Below the pieces are notes generated by a model that ran no database searches, was not told the DNA's origin, and worked only from the letters and a program-made list of their open reading frames with translations. A stretch of 64,000 bases of DNA. It comes from JABWAN01 sp041918175. Its GTDB lineage: Bacteria > Zhuqueibacterota > Zhuqueibacteria > Zhuqueibacterales > Zhuqueibacteraceae. This document shows positions 34,435-42,796 of this stretch, one piece after another (within the stretch, counting starts at the first letter, position 1; each line of letters opens with the position of its first letter). The translations under genes were made by a program, and so were the position numbers. The stretch spans positions 1 to 64,000 of the forward strand of contig JAYRWE010000088.1 in NCBI GenBank assembly GCA_041918175.1, given 5' to 3'.

Positions 34435-34494
34435 AAAACTGTCACTACACATACTGGGCATAAGCTCGAATTCATTAAAAGTAGGAGTTGAACC

Positions 34495-34779
34495 ATGGCA
34501 ACAGCGATCAGTATTCCCGATCAACTTTTTCCTCGAATCTTTGCCGCCGCGAAGAAGAAAGGATTCACCCAAGCCGACGACTTTGCCGCGCATCTCATTG
34601 AAGAGAAACTGGTCGAATTAGAAGAACAAGAGAAAATTTTTGCCATCACGGACAAGGTTCGCGCTGCGCTGGAAGCCAAAGGCATTAGCGAGGAAGAAAC
34701 CTTAGCCGATTTCGAAAAATTTCGGGAGCATCTTGAGATAGTTCGGAGAAGTCGGACTTGCGCACGACGGGCTTCGTAA
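34495..34779 (+). CDS. Small antitoxin-like protein
   Basis: 94 residues, ATG 34495 preceded by TAGGAG. ATAISIPDQLFPRIFAAAKKKGFTQADDFAAHLIEEKL resembles a VapB- or RHH-type start (strand, then helix), followed by a charged helical stretch with EEQEKIFAITDKVRAALEAKGIS. The last ten residues (RSRTCARRAS) are encoded by one arm of palindrome F (34748-34812). No toxin gene is next to it. Function inferred only from size and pattern. Confidence 0.55.
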   Translation: MATAISIPDQLFPRIFAAAKKKGFTQADDFAAHLIEEKLVELEEQEKIFAITDKVRAALEAKGISEEETLADFEKFREHLEIVRRSRTCARRAS

Positions 34780-34812
34780 ATTTCTAAATACTCCGAGCGC
34801 AAGTCCGACTTC
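34748..34812. repeat. Palindromic element F
   Basis: GAAGTCGGACTTGCGC (34748-34763) and its exact reverse complement (34797-34812) around a 33-base loop. Lies between the convergent antitoxin-like gene and GT39-like gene and overlaps the former's stop. Confidence 0.85.
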
Positions 34813-34815
34813 GCG

Positions 34816-36480
34816 CTATTTTCTCTCCCACCTATAAACCTGCATCGTCCTCTTCTCATCCTCCCACACACGCGTCATGTTGTTCTTCACAAACTGCGCG
34901 ACCTCTGTTGGCACGTATTGGCTGCGTTCGAAGCGATAGGTATCGACCACGAACAACGCTTCGCGATGTTGCGCGAGCATGCGTTGCAGTTCATCAAAAT
35001 TCGTGATCGCTTCCGCGCCGGAGTAATAATCGCGCGGCTTGCCGTTCAGCACGCCGGGCTGCCAATCGAGCGTCGAATCCGTGTTCGCGTTGTTGAGGTT
35101 GTAATCCACTTTGCCGAGGTAATGATGCAGCGTGAGCGGCAATGTGGCGACGAGCACTTGTTCGTTCGTTGCGTGCGCTTGCACATAATTCGCAGCCTCG
35201 CGCCAATCATCATAATCCACTGCGCCGTTGTTGCCCGCGGTGCCCATGAACGGGAGCTTAAGCGCATAGCGAAACCAAATCGTAAGCGGCAGCCAACCGA
35301 AGATTATTCCCACTAACAGATATTGCTTCACGCGCGGAGTGAGGAGCTTCTTCAAACTTTGCCAAACGCTTTGCACGCGGTGCTTTTCGTCTTGATAAAG
35401 ATTGTGCAGCGCATATGCGGCGAGCATAACGAAAAAGGGATACACTTGAAAAATGTAATTCGGCACTTTATAGGCGAACGCGAACGAGTGCAGCAACACG
35501 GGCACGGCAAAATTGCAGCACACAAAGAACGCGGCTTTGTTTGCTCTCGTGATCATATGCACGCAACCGAGCAGAAAGAACGCAGCGAGCGGAAACTGGC
35601 TGCTCTCCGTCAGTAGGTAATAGTAGTAATGCGAGTCTTGCACATACGCATAATTCGCCCAACTCGGTTGAAAACTCACCGCGCGTTGTACAAAGCCGAG
35701 CGCATTAAAAAAGATGAAGCCGATGGTTGCGCCCACGAGCGCGATGCCAAGCGCAAGGCCGTACTTCGAAGCAAATGTCGTTTGCGCGCCTTTCGTAAAA
35801 AGCGCGACGCCCGCCATTGCCGCAATGAACGCAAGCACGCTCACGGCGATGATGCCCGTCAGCTCATGCACTTGAAAAGAAATCGCGAGCACGATTGCGC
35901 TCGTAATGAGCCACGGCCAACGAATGCCTTCGAGCGCGAAGTACGAACGAACATTCGTGAACCAATTCCGTTTGTTGGCGTCAAGAAACTGCGGCATGCC
36001 TTCGAAGCCTTTGTAGAAAACATACGCGCCGATGACATAAAGCAATTGAAACAGCGTGTACATGCGCGCGAGGCGCGACCAGCCAATACAGAGGTGCGAG
36101 AACGTGAGCAGAAAAGCCGAGAGCAAACCAACGTTGCGGCCAAACAGATCGCGTGCGATAAAGAAGATCGCAATGACCGCGAGCACGCCGAACACAGCAC
36201 TCGGGAAGCGTGCGCCAAATTCATCCACGCCGAACCAACGGAATGAAAGTCCGACCGACTCCGCATAGAGCATGGCGCGCTGATTCAAATTGCCCGAAGG
36301 AAAACGCGGCTCTTCGCCGGCAACAATGGATTTGCCCGCGTAGACGAAGTTGAGTTCATCGACCCAAAAGCTGGGCACGCCTAGTTGCGCGAAACGCAAG
36401 TACGCGGCCATTGCAACAATCGCGAGAAGAGCGATGGTTGTGGCGAGAGAGATGCGTTTGGTGTCTGGCAATTCGTTCAC
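34816..36480 (-). CDS. GT39-like membrane glycosyltransferase
   Basis: 554 residues with about 10-11 transmembrane helices. The first loop holds the acidic pair in LGVPSFWVDELNFVYAG, then LSFRWFGVDEFGARFPSAVFG, both typical of PMT_2-like mannosyltransferases of EPS loci. A soluble C-terminal part (about 440-554, DWREAANYVQAHATNEQVLVA) follows. Its last 58 codons are repeated as a remnant at 34215-34391. Expected to use polyprenyl-phosphate sugar on the periplasmic side. Confidence 0.82.
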   Translation of the reverse strand: MNELPDTKRISLATTIALLAIVAMAAYLRFAQLGVPSFWVDELNFVYAGKSIVAGEEPRFPSGNLNQRAMLYAESVGLSFRWFGVDEFGARFPSAVFGVLAVIAIFFIARDLFGRNVGLLSAFLLTFSHLCIGWSRLARMYTLFQLLYVIGAYVFYKGFEGMPQFLDANKRNWFTNVRSYFALEGIRWPWLITSAIVLAISFQVHELTGIIAVSVLAFIAAMAGVALFTKGAQTTFASKYGLALGIALVGATIGFIFFNALGFVQRAVSFQPSWANYAYVQDSHYYYYLLTESSQFPLAAFFLLGCVHMITRANKAAFFVCCNFAVPVLLHSFAFAYKVPNYIFQVYPFFVMLAAYALHNLYQDEKHRVQSVWQSLKKLLTPRVKQYLLVGIIFGWLPLTIWFRYALKLPFMGTAGNNGAVDYDDWREAANYVQAHATNEQVLVATLPLTLHHYLGKVDYNLNNANTDSTLDWQPGVLNGKPRDYYSGAEAITNFDELQRMLAQHREALFVVDTYRFERSQYVPTEVAQFVKNNMTRVWEDEKRTMQVYRWERK

Positions 36481-36514
36481 AACGTTTCTTCTTTTGAAAC
36501 ACCCTCCTCGTAGT

Positions 36515-36587
36515 TGTCATTCAGAAGGAATCCTTTTACGCACTTGAGTTGATGCCCAGCGCTGAAAAGGATTCCTTCTGAATGACA
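36515..36587. repeat. Repeat family A, copy A5
   Basis: 73-bp palindrome TGTCATTCAGAAGG to CCTTCTGAATGACA. Its end is 2 bp from the stop codon of the GT4 gene ending at 36590. Confidence 0.9.
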
Positions 36588-36589
36588 TG

Positions 36590-37720
36590 TTATGAGGAGA
36601 TGTGATACAACTCTTCAATCTTCTCAATCAACCCTTCCCACGAAAATCGCGGCAAATCTTTTTTCACGTTTTCGCGGAAGCGGGTTTCTAAATTTTCGCG
36701 ATAGTACTGCACAACTCTTTCGGCTACTGCGTTCGCATCTTTTGCGGGCACAACGAAACCGGTCTCACCGTCGCGCACGACTTCGGGCAGCGCGCCGACA
36801 TTGCTCACGATCACGGGCATGTTCAAACCAAACGCAAGTTGCACGAGGCCGCTGCCGGTTGCTGAAGTATAGGGCATCACAAGCAAGTCCGCAGCGGCGA
36901 AATAAAACGGGATTTCCTCATTGGCCACATATTGATCAAGCACAGTCACGTGCTGCGCAATGCCGAGTTGTTTGATCAACGCGAGATACTCGTCTTTTCC
37001 TTCCCAAAATTCGCCGACGACGAGCAGGTGCGTTTGCACCTTTTGCAAGATAGCGGGCATGGCTTCGAGCGCGTAGCGCAGGCCTTTGTATGGCCGCACG
37101 AAACCGAAAAACAGAATCGTGTTACCGGAGAGACCAAGTTTCTGTCGCGCGGCCTCTTTCGAAATGCCCTCTTGCTGAAACACGTCATAGCTGGGATGAA
37201 AAGCGCGAGCGGTGGGCGCGTGCGGCAAAATCCGTTTGAGATTCGCTTCGTCTTCTTGCGAATGAACGAGGAAGAGATCGCCGCGCTTGAGCACGAGCGA
37301 AGTGCAAAGCTGCGCGATACGGCTGGATTCGTGCGCGACGACGTTGTGGCAAACGAATAAGAGCTTGCTGTTGAGTTGCCGCTTGATGCGCGTAGCGAGA
37401 TATAAAAAATGCGGCGTCCAAAAATAAATCCACCACGGCAGAATCACGAGATCAGGTTGAAAACGCTGCAAGCCGCGCCACGCTTGCACCCACGTGGCCG
37501 GGTTCATCGAATCGAGAATTTGCTCGGCGCCGTCTTCGCGCAGCGCCGAAGCGCTCACATCTTTGTCGCCTTTGCCGGGGTAGAGAAACTCCGGATACTG
37601 GCGTTTGAAGCTGTAGAATTTTACTTCGTGGCGCGTTTTGAGATGGCGATACAACAACGTGGTGTAATGCGCGATGCCGCCTTTGAACGGATACGAAGGC
37701 CCGAGCAGAGCGATCTTCAT
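36590..37720 (-). CDS. Family 4 glycosyltransferase
   Basis: 376 residues from ATG 37720, which overlaps the preceding GT2 stop (ATGA); a frame to 37747 adds nothing conserved. KIALLGPSYPFKGGIAHYTT carries the donor loop GGIA; LLFVCHNVVAHE, ILFFGFVRPYKGLRYALEA, LLVVGEFWEGKDEY, VTVLDQYVANEEIPFYFAAADLL, and SATGSGLVQLAFGLNMPVIVSNVG (given in part) follow. The first Glu of the usual EX7E signature is not present, as in a recognised GT4 subgroup. Last gene of a coupled run starting at 41404. Confidence 0.88.
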   Translation of the reverse strand: MKIALLGPSYPFKGGIAHYTTLLYRHLKTRHEVKFYSFKRQYPEFLYPGKGDKDVSASALREDGAEQILDSMNPATWVQAWRGLQRFQPDLVILPWWIYFWTPHFLYLATRIKRQLNSKLLFVCHNVVAHESSRIAQLCTSLVLKRGDLFLVHSQEDEANLKRILPHAPTARAFHPSYDVFQQEGISKEAARQKLGLSGNTILFFGFVRPYKGLRYALEAMPAILQKVQTHLLVVGEFWEGKDEYLALIKQLGIAQHVTVLDQYVANEEIPFYFAAADLLVMPYTSATGSGLVQLAFGLNMPVIVSNVGALPEVVRDGETGFVVPAKDANAVAERVVQYYRENLETRFRENVKKDLPRFSWEGLIEKIEELYHISS

Positions 37721-38709
37721 TGGACTTCGAACGGCTCCTTCTCGCAATAGCCGTTGCTTTCTTGATGCAATGCTTGCAGCTCAAGCTTTTTAATCCGATA
37801 CAACGAGTCTTCGATCAAGCGGCGATTGCCGCCGATAAGGTCGGCGACGAGGCCGATCATCGCGATTTGGAAACCGACGATCATCAACACTGCAGAGAGA
37901 ATCAAAGATTGAATGTGGCCGGTGCCGTTGCCGGTAAAAAAGTAATAAAGAAAACGCAGGGCGAGCAGCGCGCCGGGCGTAAAGATGATCGCGCCGGTCC
38001 ATGCAAAAGTCTTCATCGGCTCATACATCGCGTAGATGCGGAAGATCGTGCCCACGCTGCGCTTGATATACGCGGGAATGCTTTTGAACAAACGCGACTC
38101 GCGCAGTTTGCCGTTGGTGTTGATCATCACATGGCCGAGCGCGATGTTCTTTTTGCCCGCTTGAATAATGGTCTCAAGCGTGTAAGTGAAGCGCGAGATC
38201 ACGTTCATGCGCAGCGCAGCTTCGCGACTGTACGCGCGAAAACCGCTCGTGGCATCTGGCACATTCGTTTCGGAAACGTGCCGCACGACCCAGCTTCCAA
38301 TTTTTTGCAAACGTTTTTTGAGCGGGGAGAAGTGCGCGATGTTTTCGACTTGCCGATCGCCGACGACCATATCGGCCTTGCGATCCAAAATCGGACGCAC
38401 GAGTTTTTCAATATCCGCGCCGCGGTATTGATTGTCGCCGTCGGTATTGACGATGATGTCCGCGCCGAGTTTGAGGCTCGCATCGAGGCCGGCCATGAAA
38501 GCTTCGGCGAGGCCTTTGCGGTTGGTGAGGCGCACGATATGATGCACGCCGTTCTCGCGCGCAACTTCGACTGTGCGATCGGTGCTGCCGTCGTCGATGA
38601 CGAGATATTCAATCTCGCTGATGCCGTTGATGAAACGCGGCAAATCCGCAATCGTTTGCGGCAACGTCTGTTCTTCGTTCAAGCAGGGAATTTGAATGAT
38701 GAGTTTCAC
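37717..38709 (-). CDS. Family 2 glycosyltransferase with two C-terminal membrane helices
   Basis: 330 residues. LIIQIPCLNEEQTLPQTI, LVIDDGSTDRT, NTDGDNQYRGADI (DGD) and VVGDRQV form the GT-A domain (about 1-220). Two transmembrane helices at about 236-260 and 274-296 anchor it. Arrangement as in polyprenyl-phosphate glycosyltransferases. Both ends overlap neighbouring genes by 4 bp. Confidence 0.88.
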   Translation of the reverse strand: MKLIIQIPCLNEEQTLPQTIADLPRFINGISEIEYLVIDDGSTDRTVEVARENGVHHIVRLTNRKGLAEAFMAGLDASLKLGADIIVNTDGDNQYRGADIEKLVRPILDRKADMVVGDRQVENIAHFSPLKKRLQKIGSWVVRHVSETNVPDATSGFRAYSREAALRMNVISRFTYTLETIIQAGKKNIALGHVMINTNGKLRESRLFKSIPAYIKRSVGTIFRIYAMYEPMKTFAWTGAIIFTPGALLALRFLYYFFTGNGTGHIQSLILSAVLMIVGFQIAMIGLVADLIGGNRRLIEDSLYRIKKLELQALHQESNGYCEKEPFEVQ

Positions 38710-39770
38710 TCGCCGACCACCGTTTCGATGTTGTACTCTTTCAAATCACGCGCGTGCGTGTAGATGATCATCTCACCGATGAGGCCGATGGAAATCATTT
38801 GCAGGCCGATGACGAGCAACAACGCGCCGAGCAACAACAGCGGACGGCCCGCGATGCCGCCATAACCGAGAATGCGATACGTGAAGAGATAACCGTTCAT
38901 CGCAAGGCCGGCCACAGTGAACGTCATGCCGAAGAAACCGAGAAAGTGCAAAGGCTTCTTCGAATACTTGGTCAAATAGATCACCGTGATGATGTCGAGC
39001 AAACGTTGAATGTATTCGCTCACGTATTTCGATTGGCGAAACGCGCCGGGCTTTTGCTCGATCTGCGCCTCCGTGACGCGATAGCCTTTGCGCGCCGCAA
39101 GAATCGGAATGAAGATGTTGAGGTTGCCGTAGAAGATGATGTTCTCCAACACTTCGCGCTGCGCCACGAACACGCTCGAATTGATGTCGTGCAACGGCAG
39201 TTTGCCGAAACGTTCGACGAGCCAATTAAAGCCGTGCGACACGAGCCGATTCAAACCGGAGTCTTGTCGCGGCGTGCGCCAACCCACCACGAGATCGTGG
39301 CCTTCATCCATTTTGCGCAACAGTTGCGGCAAGGCTTTCATATTCACCCGCACCCGCGCCGTCGCATAGACGATGCGCTCGCCTTTCGCATGACGCAAGC
39401 CCGCATCCAGCGCGGAGGTTTCGCCGAACGAAGTACGCATGCGAATCAATTTCACGCGCGGATCGTCCTTCGCGATTTTATTGAGGTGCAGCCACGTCGC
39501 ATCGGTGCTGGCGTCGTCGATGAAGATGACTTCAAAGCTTTCGCCGTGCGCTTCAAAACCCGCGCACAACTCTTGATAAAGCGCCGCCGCTTCTTCCGCA
39601 ATATTGAAGACCGGCACGACGATGGAAATGAGCGGCACGGTCGTCGCGTGGCCATTGCTCTCACCCGCGATGTCATGCGTGCGCGTGAAGTTCAAGCCCG
39701 CGCGCTCTTCGCGCACATTGGTTTTAGTTGCTGTTGCGATCATAGGATTTAAATTCGTAAAGTCGTTCAT
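38706..39770 (-). CDS. ArnC/GtrB-like family 2 glycosyltransferase
   Basis: 354 residues from ATG 39770; ATG 39743 is an alternative. PLISIVVPVFNIAEEAAALY, VIFIDDASTDATW and RMRTSFGETSALDAGLRHA are as in ArnC/GtrB, but the metal-binding DGD after this is replaced by ATARVRVNMKALPQLL, so the usual DxD is missing. ITPR-like VVGWRTPRQDSGLNR follows. Two C-terminal transmembrane helices (about 283-306, 317-342). Loss of DxD suggests altered or no catalysis; it may be a partner of the neighbouring GT2. Confidence 0.8.
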   Translation of the reverse strand: MNDFTNLNPMIATATKTNVREERAGLNFTRTHDIAGESNGHATTVPLISIVVPVFNIAEEAAALYQELCAGFEAHGESFEVIFIDDASTDATWLHLNKIAKDDPRVKLIRMRTSFGETSALDAGLRHAKGERIVYATARVRVNMKALPQLLRKMDEGHDLVVGWRTPRQDSGLNRLVSHGFNWLVERFGKLPLHDINSSVFVAQREVLENIIFYGNLNIFIPILAARKGYRVTEAQIEQKPGAFRQSKYVSEYIQRLLDIITVIYLTKYSKKPLHFLGFFGMTFTVAGLAMNGYLFTYRILGYGGIAGRPLLLLGALLLVIGLQMISIGLIGEMIIYTHARDLKEYNIETVVGE

Positions 39771-40692
39771 CCCGCTTCTGGCCCGTGCTCACCACGCTGT
39801 TTGCAATCAAGCCATACAACAAAAAGTTGATGCCCGCGGCAAAAAGCAAAAATGCGAGTGCGACCAGCACGTTCAATTCATCTTCGCCGAGATATTGCCG
39901 ATTCCAACCGTAGAATAGCGCCGTCAGCGTTGCGAAGCCCAGACCGTTGAACAGCACGGTCAAGCCGCCAAAGAAGTGCAGCGGCCGGGTAAGATATTTT
40001 AAAAGCAAATTCAGCGTCATCAAATCCATGATGACGCGAAACGTGCGTGTGAGATTGTATTTCGATTGGCCGAATTTGCGCTCATGATGCTTCACCACCA
40101 ACTCGCCGATGCGCGCGCCCTCGATGCGCGCCAAGCCGGGAATGAAGCGATGCATTTCACCATAGAGCCGAATTTTGTGCACGACTTCCGCGCGATAGGC
40201 TTTGAGCGAGCAGCCGGTGTCATGCAAGCTCACGCGCGTGGTTTTGCGAATGAGGCGATTCGCAATTTTGCTCGGCACTTTGCGAATGAGAAATTTGTCC
40301 TTGCGATCTTTGCGCCAGCCGCTCACCACGTCATAGCCTTCTTGCAGCTTCGCGACCACGCGCGGAATGTCTTCGGGATCGTTTTGCAAATCGCCGTCGA
40401 GCGTAACGATGTACTCGCCGCGCGCATGCTCGAAGCCCGCAGCCATGGCCGCGGATTGCCCAAAGTTTCTACGAAATTTCACCACGCGCAGATACGGATC
40501 GTTCTGCGCGAGGCCGTTGAGAATTTCAAACGTGCGATCGCTGCTGCCGTCATCCACGATGATCAACTCATAGCGCACGCCCCACGCACGCATCGCCTTC
40601 GTGATTGCTTCGTGCATCGGCGTCACGCTCTCCTCTTCGTTCATCATCGGCACCACGATGCTGCAAAAAATTCTGTCGTCACTTCTTCCCAT
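39724..40692 (-). CDS. Polyprenyl-phosphate glycosyltransferase (GtrB/DPM1-like)
   Basis: 322 residues. CSIVVPMMNEEESVTPMHE, IIVDDGSSDRTFEIL, RRNFGQSAAMAAGFEHARG, TLDGDLQNDPEDIPR with intact DGD, and VSGWRKDRKD. Two C-terminal helices at about 243-264 and 278-302. This matches bactoprenyl-glucosyl- or dolichyl-mannosyl-type synthases. It overlaps the preceding gene by 14 bp and the following one by 47 bp. Confidence 0.9.
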   Translation of the reverse strand: MGRSDDRIFCSIVVPMMNEEESVTPMHEAITKAMRAWGVRYELIIVDDGSSDRTFEILNGLAQNDPYLRVVKFRRNFGQSAAMAAGFEHARGEYIVTLDGDLQNDPEDIPRVVAKLQEGYDVVSGWRKDRKDKFLIRKVPSKIANRLIRKTTRVSLHDTGCSLKAYRAEVVHKIRLYGEMHRFIPGLARIEGARIGELVVKHHERKFGQSKYNLTRTFRVIMDLMTLNLLLKYLTRPLHFFGGLTVLFNGLGFATLTALFYGWNRQYLGEDELNVLVALAFLLFAAGINFLLYGLIANSVVSTGQKRDERLYEFKSYDRNSN

Positions 40693-41404
40693 TGCGATAA
40701 CTCGGCTGATTCAGGTCGATACGCTGATAATCAATGTGAGGCATTTCTGTGATTTGTGCCGCGGTGAGCGTCGCATCTTGCTCTTGTTCAGTTTCGACCG
40801 ACTGTTGCACCATGAGACGTTTCGCGGACTTCATATTCGTGCGTTGCGGTTGCGCTTGCGCGGCAACTCGCTTGCGCTGCGTGAAAGTCACCGCGAGCGC
40901 GAGCGGCAACATAATCATTAACTCAATCAATACCACGCGCAAGTTGTGTAGCGTAAACAGCGAGCTAAAAAAGTCCGCGGCATGGTTTGATTTGTTCACG
41001 GATTTAAAAATTTTCCACGAGACATCGTAAAACTCAGAGTTGAGCGGCCACAACAGCATCATGCCGCGCGGGTCGGAAAAATCTTCGGTCAACAAATCGA
41101 GCAGCAAATGTGAACTGACCGCAAAGAATATCGGCAAAAAATAGGCCCAGAATTTTCCGGCCATACGTAGGTACACCAACCCACCCACGAGTCCCATGAG
41201 CACCGCGAACCCGAGGCTGTGAATCTCATGATGATGATAGCGATTCGGGAAGCCTTCGAGATAGCCGGGCAAAAAATCGATGTCCGGCAAATTCGCGAGC
41301 AGCGCGAAGATGAAAATGTTCATCCACACATTGCGCGAGAGCTTGAAGCGCGAACTCTCTGCGAGGGTGTAGCCCATGAGAGAATGGCCGAAAGGGAGAG
41401 GCAT
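40679..41404 (-). CDS. YdjM-type inner-membrane putative metal-dependent hydrolase
   Basis: 241 residues, ATG 41404 with AGGAA upstream. PFGHSLMGYTLAE, LLANLPDIDFLPGY, YHHHEIHSLGFAVLMG, SHLLLDLLTED and PLNSEFYDVS reproduce the His/Asp signature of the LexA-binding inner-membrane hydrolase family (DUF457). Four transmembrane segments, then a soluble Gln-rich tail of about 60 residues. Role in the locus unknown; overlaps the next GT2 by 14 bp. Confidence 0.82.
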   Translation of the reverse strand: MPLPFGHSLMGYTLAESSRFKLSRNVWMNIFIFALLANLPDIDFLPGYLEGFPNRYHHHEIHSLGFAVLMGLVGGLVYLRMAGKFWAYFLPIFFAVSSHLLLDLLTEDFSDPRGMMLLWPLNSEFYDVSWKIFKSVNKSNHAADFFSSLFTLHNLRVVLIELMIMLPLALAVTFTQRKRVAAQAQPQRTNMKSAKRLMVQQSVETEQEQDATLTAAQITEMPHIDYQRIDLNQPSYRNGKK

Positions 41405-41432
41405 GGAACTGTTCCTGATTCGGATTTATGAA

Positions 41433-41461
41433 TTGATTTTCGGGATTGGTCAAGCTATCTT
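41433..41461 (+). promoter_or_regulatory. Promoter of the small gene pair at 41489
   Basis: TTGATT at 41433-41438 and TATCTT at 41456-41461 with a 17-bp spacer, 27 bp before the ATG. Confidence 0.55.
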
Positions 41462-41488
41462 TGCCGCACATTAACGAAAGAGGAAAAC

Positions 41489-41815
41489 ATGCAAGCTCTA
41501 AAACTTCGCGAACACGTTAAAAACGGCCAGATCGTTATCACTATCCCAAAGGAGTTCGGGCCGGTAGTTGAAATCATCCTGCTGGCGCCCTCGCACGATG
41601 AGATCGAGTTTTGGCAAGAAGACGAAATTCAGAATCTCGGCAAAACACGCACGTTAGTCAAAGACCTCGACGAAGAGGACTATTTGAAGCTGATGCAAGG
41701 CCGGCAAATCGGCTTTGACAAAGGTCTCGCCCAAATCGCTGATGATTTCAATGCCCCACTAGATGAATTCAAGGAATATATGTCTTGTCTGCCACACTCA
41801 GCAAGTAGGAGATAA
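41489..41815 (+). CDS. Antitoxin-like protein (DUF2281-like tail)
   Basis: 108 residues; ATG follows AGAGGA at 6 nt. The N-terminus (LKLREHVKNGQIVITIPKEF) looks like an AbrB/VapB-type strand pair, and the C-terminal IADDFNAPLDEFKEYM is the common tail of DUF2281/VapB-type antitoxins that docks onto a toxin. The gene directly after it (GTG 41817) is not a known toxin. Opposite strand to the glycan genes. Confidence 0.65.
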   Translation: MQALKLREHVKNGQIVITIPKEFGPVVEIILLAPSHDEIEFWQEDEIQNLGKTRTLVKDLDEEDYLKLMQGRQIGFDKGLAQIADDFNAPLDEFKEYMSCLPHSASRR

Positions 41816-41816
41816 C

Positions 41817-42083
41817 GTGCAAACACAAAATCTTTCTCTCCCACCGCGCCCGCCGCAACGCTACTGGCAAGATAGCGAATGGGCGCGCCAAAACATTCAA
41901 TCGTTGACGGAAAAATATCCCGACGAATGGATTGCGGTTTTTGGGCAACAGGTCATCGCGCATGATGCAGACCTGGATCAAGTAATGAGCACGACGCAAG
42001 CGCAACGCCTTGCTAGTCCAGTCATCAAATTCATCGAAAGGGGCATTCATGTCTATGCGCATCACGGGCGTTTTTCAAACTAA
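41817..42083 (+). CDS. Small DUF5678-like protein
   Basis: 88 residues from GTG 41817, 1 bp after the preceding stop, with AGGAG 7 nt upstream; a frame opening at 41763 would run through the preceding gene. The core LTEKYPDEWIAVFGQQVIAHDADLDQVM fits the DUF5678 pattern (Y-P-x-E-W-[IV]-A, then V-[IV]-A-H). Such proteins are often beside antitoxin- or protease-like genes; function unknown. Confidence 0.6.
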   Translation: MQTQNLSLPPRPPQRYWQDSEWARQNIQSLTEKYPDEWIAVFGQQVIAHDADLDQVMSTTQAQRLASPVIKFIERGIHVYAHHGRFSN

Positions 42084-42106
42084 TTCGTTCTGCTCAATCG
42101 CTGACA

Positions 42107-42135
42107 TTGCTTTTTCAAACTTGCCAAATTATATT
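42107..42135 (+). promoter_or_regulatory. Promoter of the DUF433/DUF5615 pair
   Basis: TTGCTT at 42107-42112 and TATATT at 42130-42135, 17-bp spacer, 58 bp before the ATG. Confidence 0.55.
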
Positions 42136-42193
42136 CGACAAAGAAAGAACTCCCATACGCATCTCAAAACGATCAATTAGCCGAGGAGCCGAA

Positions 42194-42418
42194 ATGGTAG
42201 TCAAATGGCAAAATCACATCGTGAGCACGCCCAACGTGCTGAGCGGCAAACCGCGAATTCGTGACACGAGAATTCCTGTCGGCCTGATATTGGGATATTT
42301 GGCTATGGGGAAAACCGCAGTCGAAATCATTGAAGAATTTCCCGATCTCACTCACGAGCACATTCTCGCGTGCCTCGATTATGCACGTGACCTCTCAGAG
42401 TATACACTGGCGGCATGA
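42194..42418 (+). CDS. DUF433 antitoxin
   Basis: 74 residues, ATG 42194 behind GAGGAG. VSTPNVLSGKPRIRDTRIPVGLILGYLAMGKTAVEIIEEFPDLT is the DUF433 signature in shortened citation (GKPRIRGTRI, then a winged-helix-like half). DUF433 proteins are antitoxins of DUF5615 toxins. The next start overlaps its stop by 4 bp. Confidence 0.9.
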   Translation: MVVKWQNHIVSTPNVLSGKPRIRDTRIPVGLILGYLAMGKTAVEIIEEFPDLTHEHILACLDYARDLSEYTLAA

Positions 42419-42783
42419 AGCTCAAAATATTTTGCGACCACTGCCTTTCCAACTTTATCATTGCAGAACTTCAAGCTGCAAATTGTGAAGCTTTGCGCTT
42501 GAAAGATCATATTCCAGAAGGCTCGCTCGATCCCGTCGCGCTTGCGAAAGCTCAAGAGCTGGATTGCGTTTTGGTTTCAATGAACGGCGATTTTGCCAAT
42601 GTTATAACTTACCCGCCAGCGCAATACAAAGGTATTATTGCGCTTCAACTCAACAATCACCCTGAAACTCTTCCCGAACTCATGACGCGCTTGAAAGCGT
42701 ATCTTGTATCGCACCCCGACATGAAGCACTATAACGGTAAACTCTTTCTGGTAGAAGTCCATCGCATCAGAATACGTGAATGA
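42415..42783 (+). CDS. DUF5615 PIN-like toxin
   Basis: 122 residues. KIFCDHCLSNFIIAEL (first Asp), EGSLDPVALAKAQELDCVLVSMNGDFAN (Asp residues of the PIN-like site, given in part) and the IIALQLNNHP strand fit DUF5615. Forms a complete type II toxin-antitoxin module with the overlapping DUF433 gene. The canonical TxDxDF is here SMNGDF. Converges with the acyltransferase gene at 13 bp distance. Confidence 0.88.
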   Translation: MKLKIFCDHCLSNFIIAELQAANCEALRLKDHIPEGSLDPVALAKAQELDCVLVSMNGDFANVITYPPAQYKGIIALQLNNHPETLPELMTRLKAYLVSHPDMKHYNGKLFLVEVHRIRIRE

Positions 42784-42796
42784 GAAGAGTTGCTGC

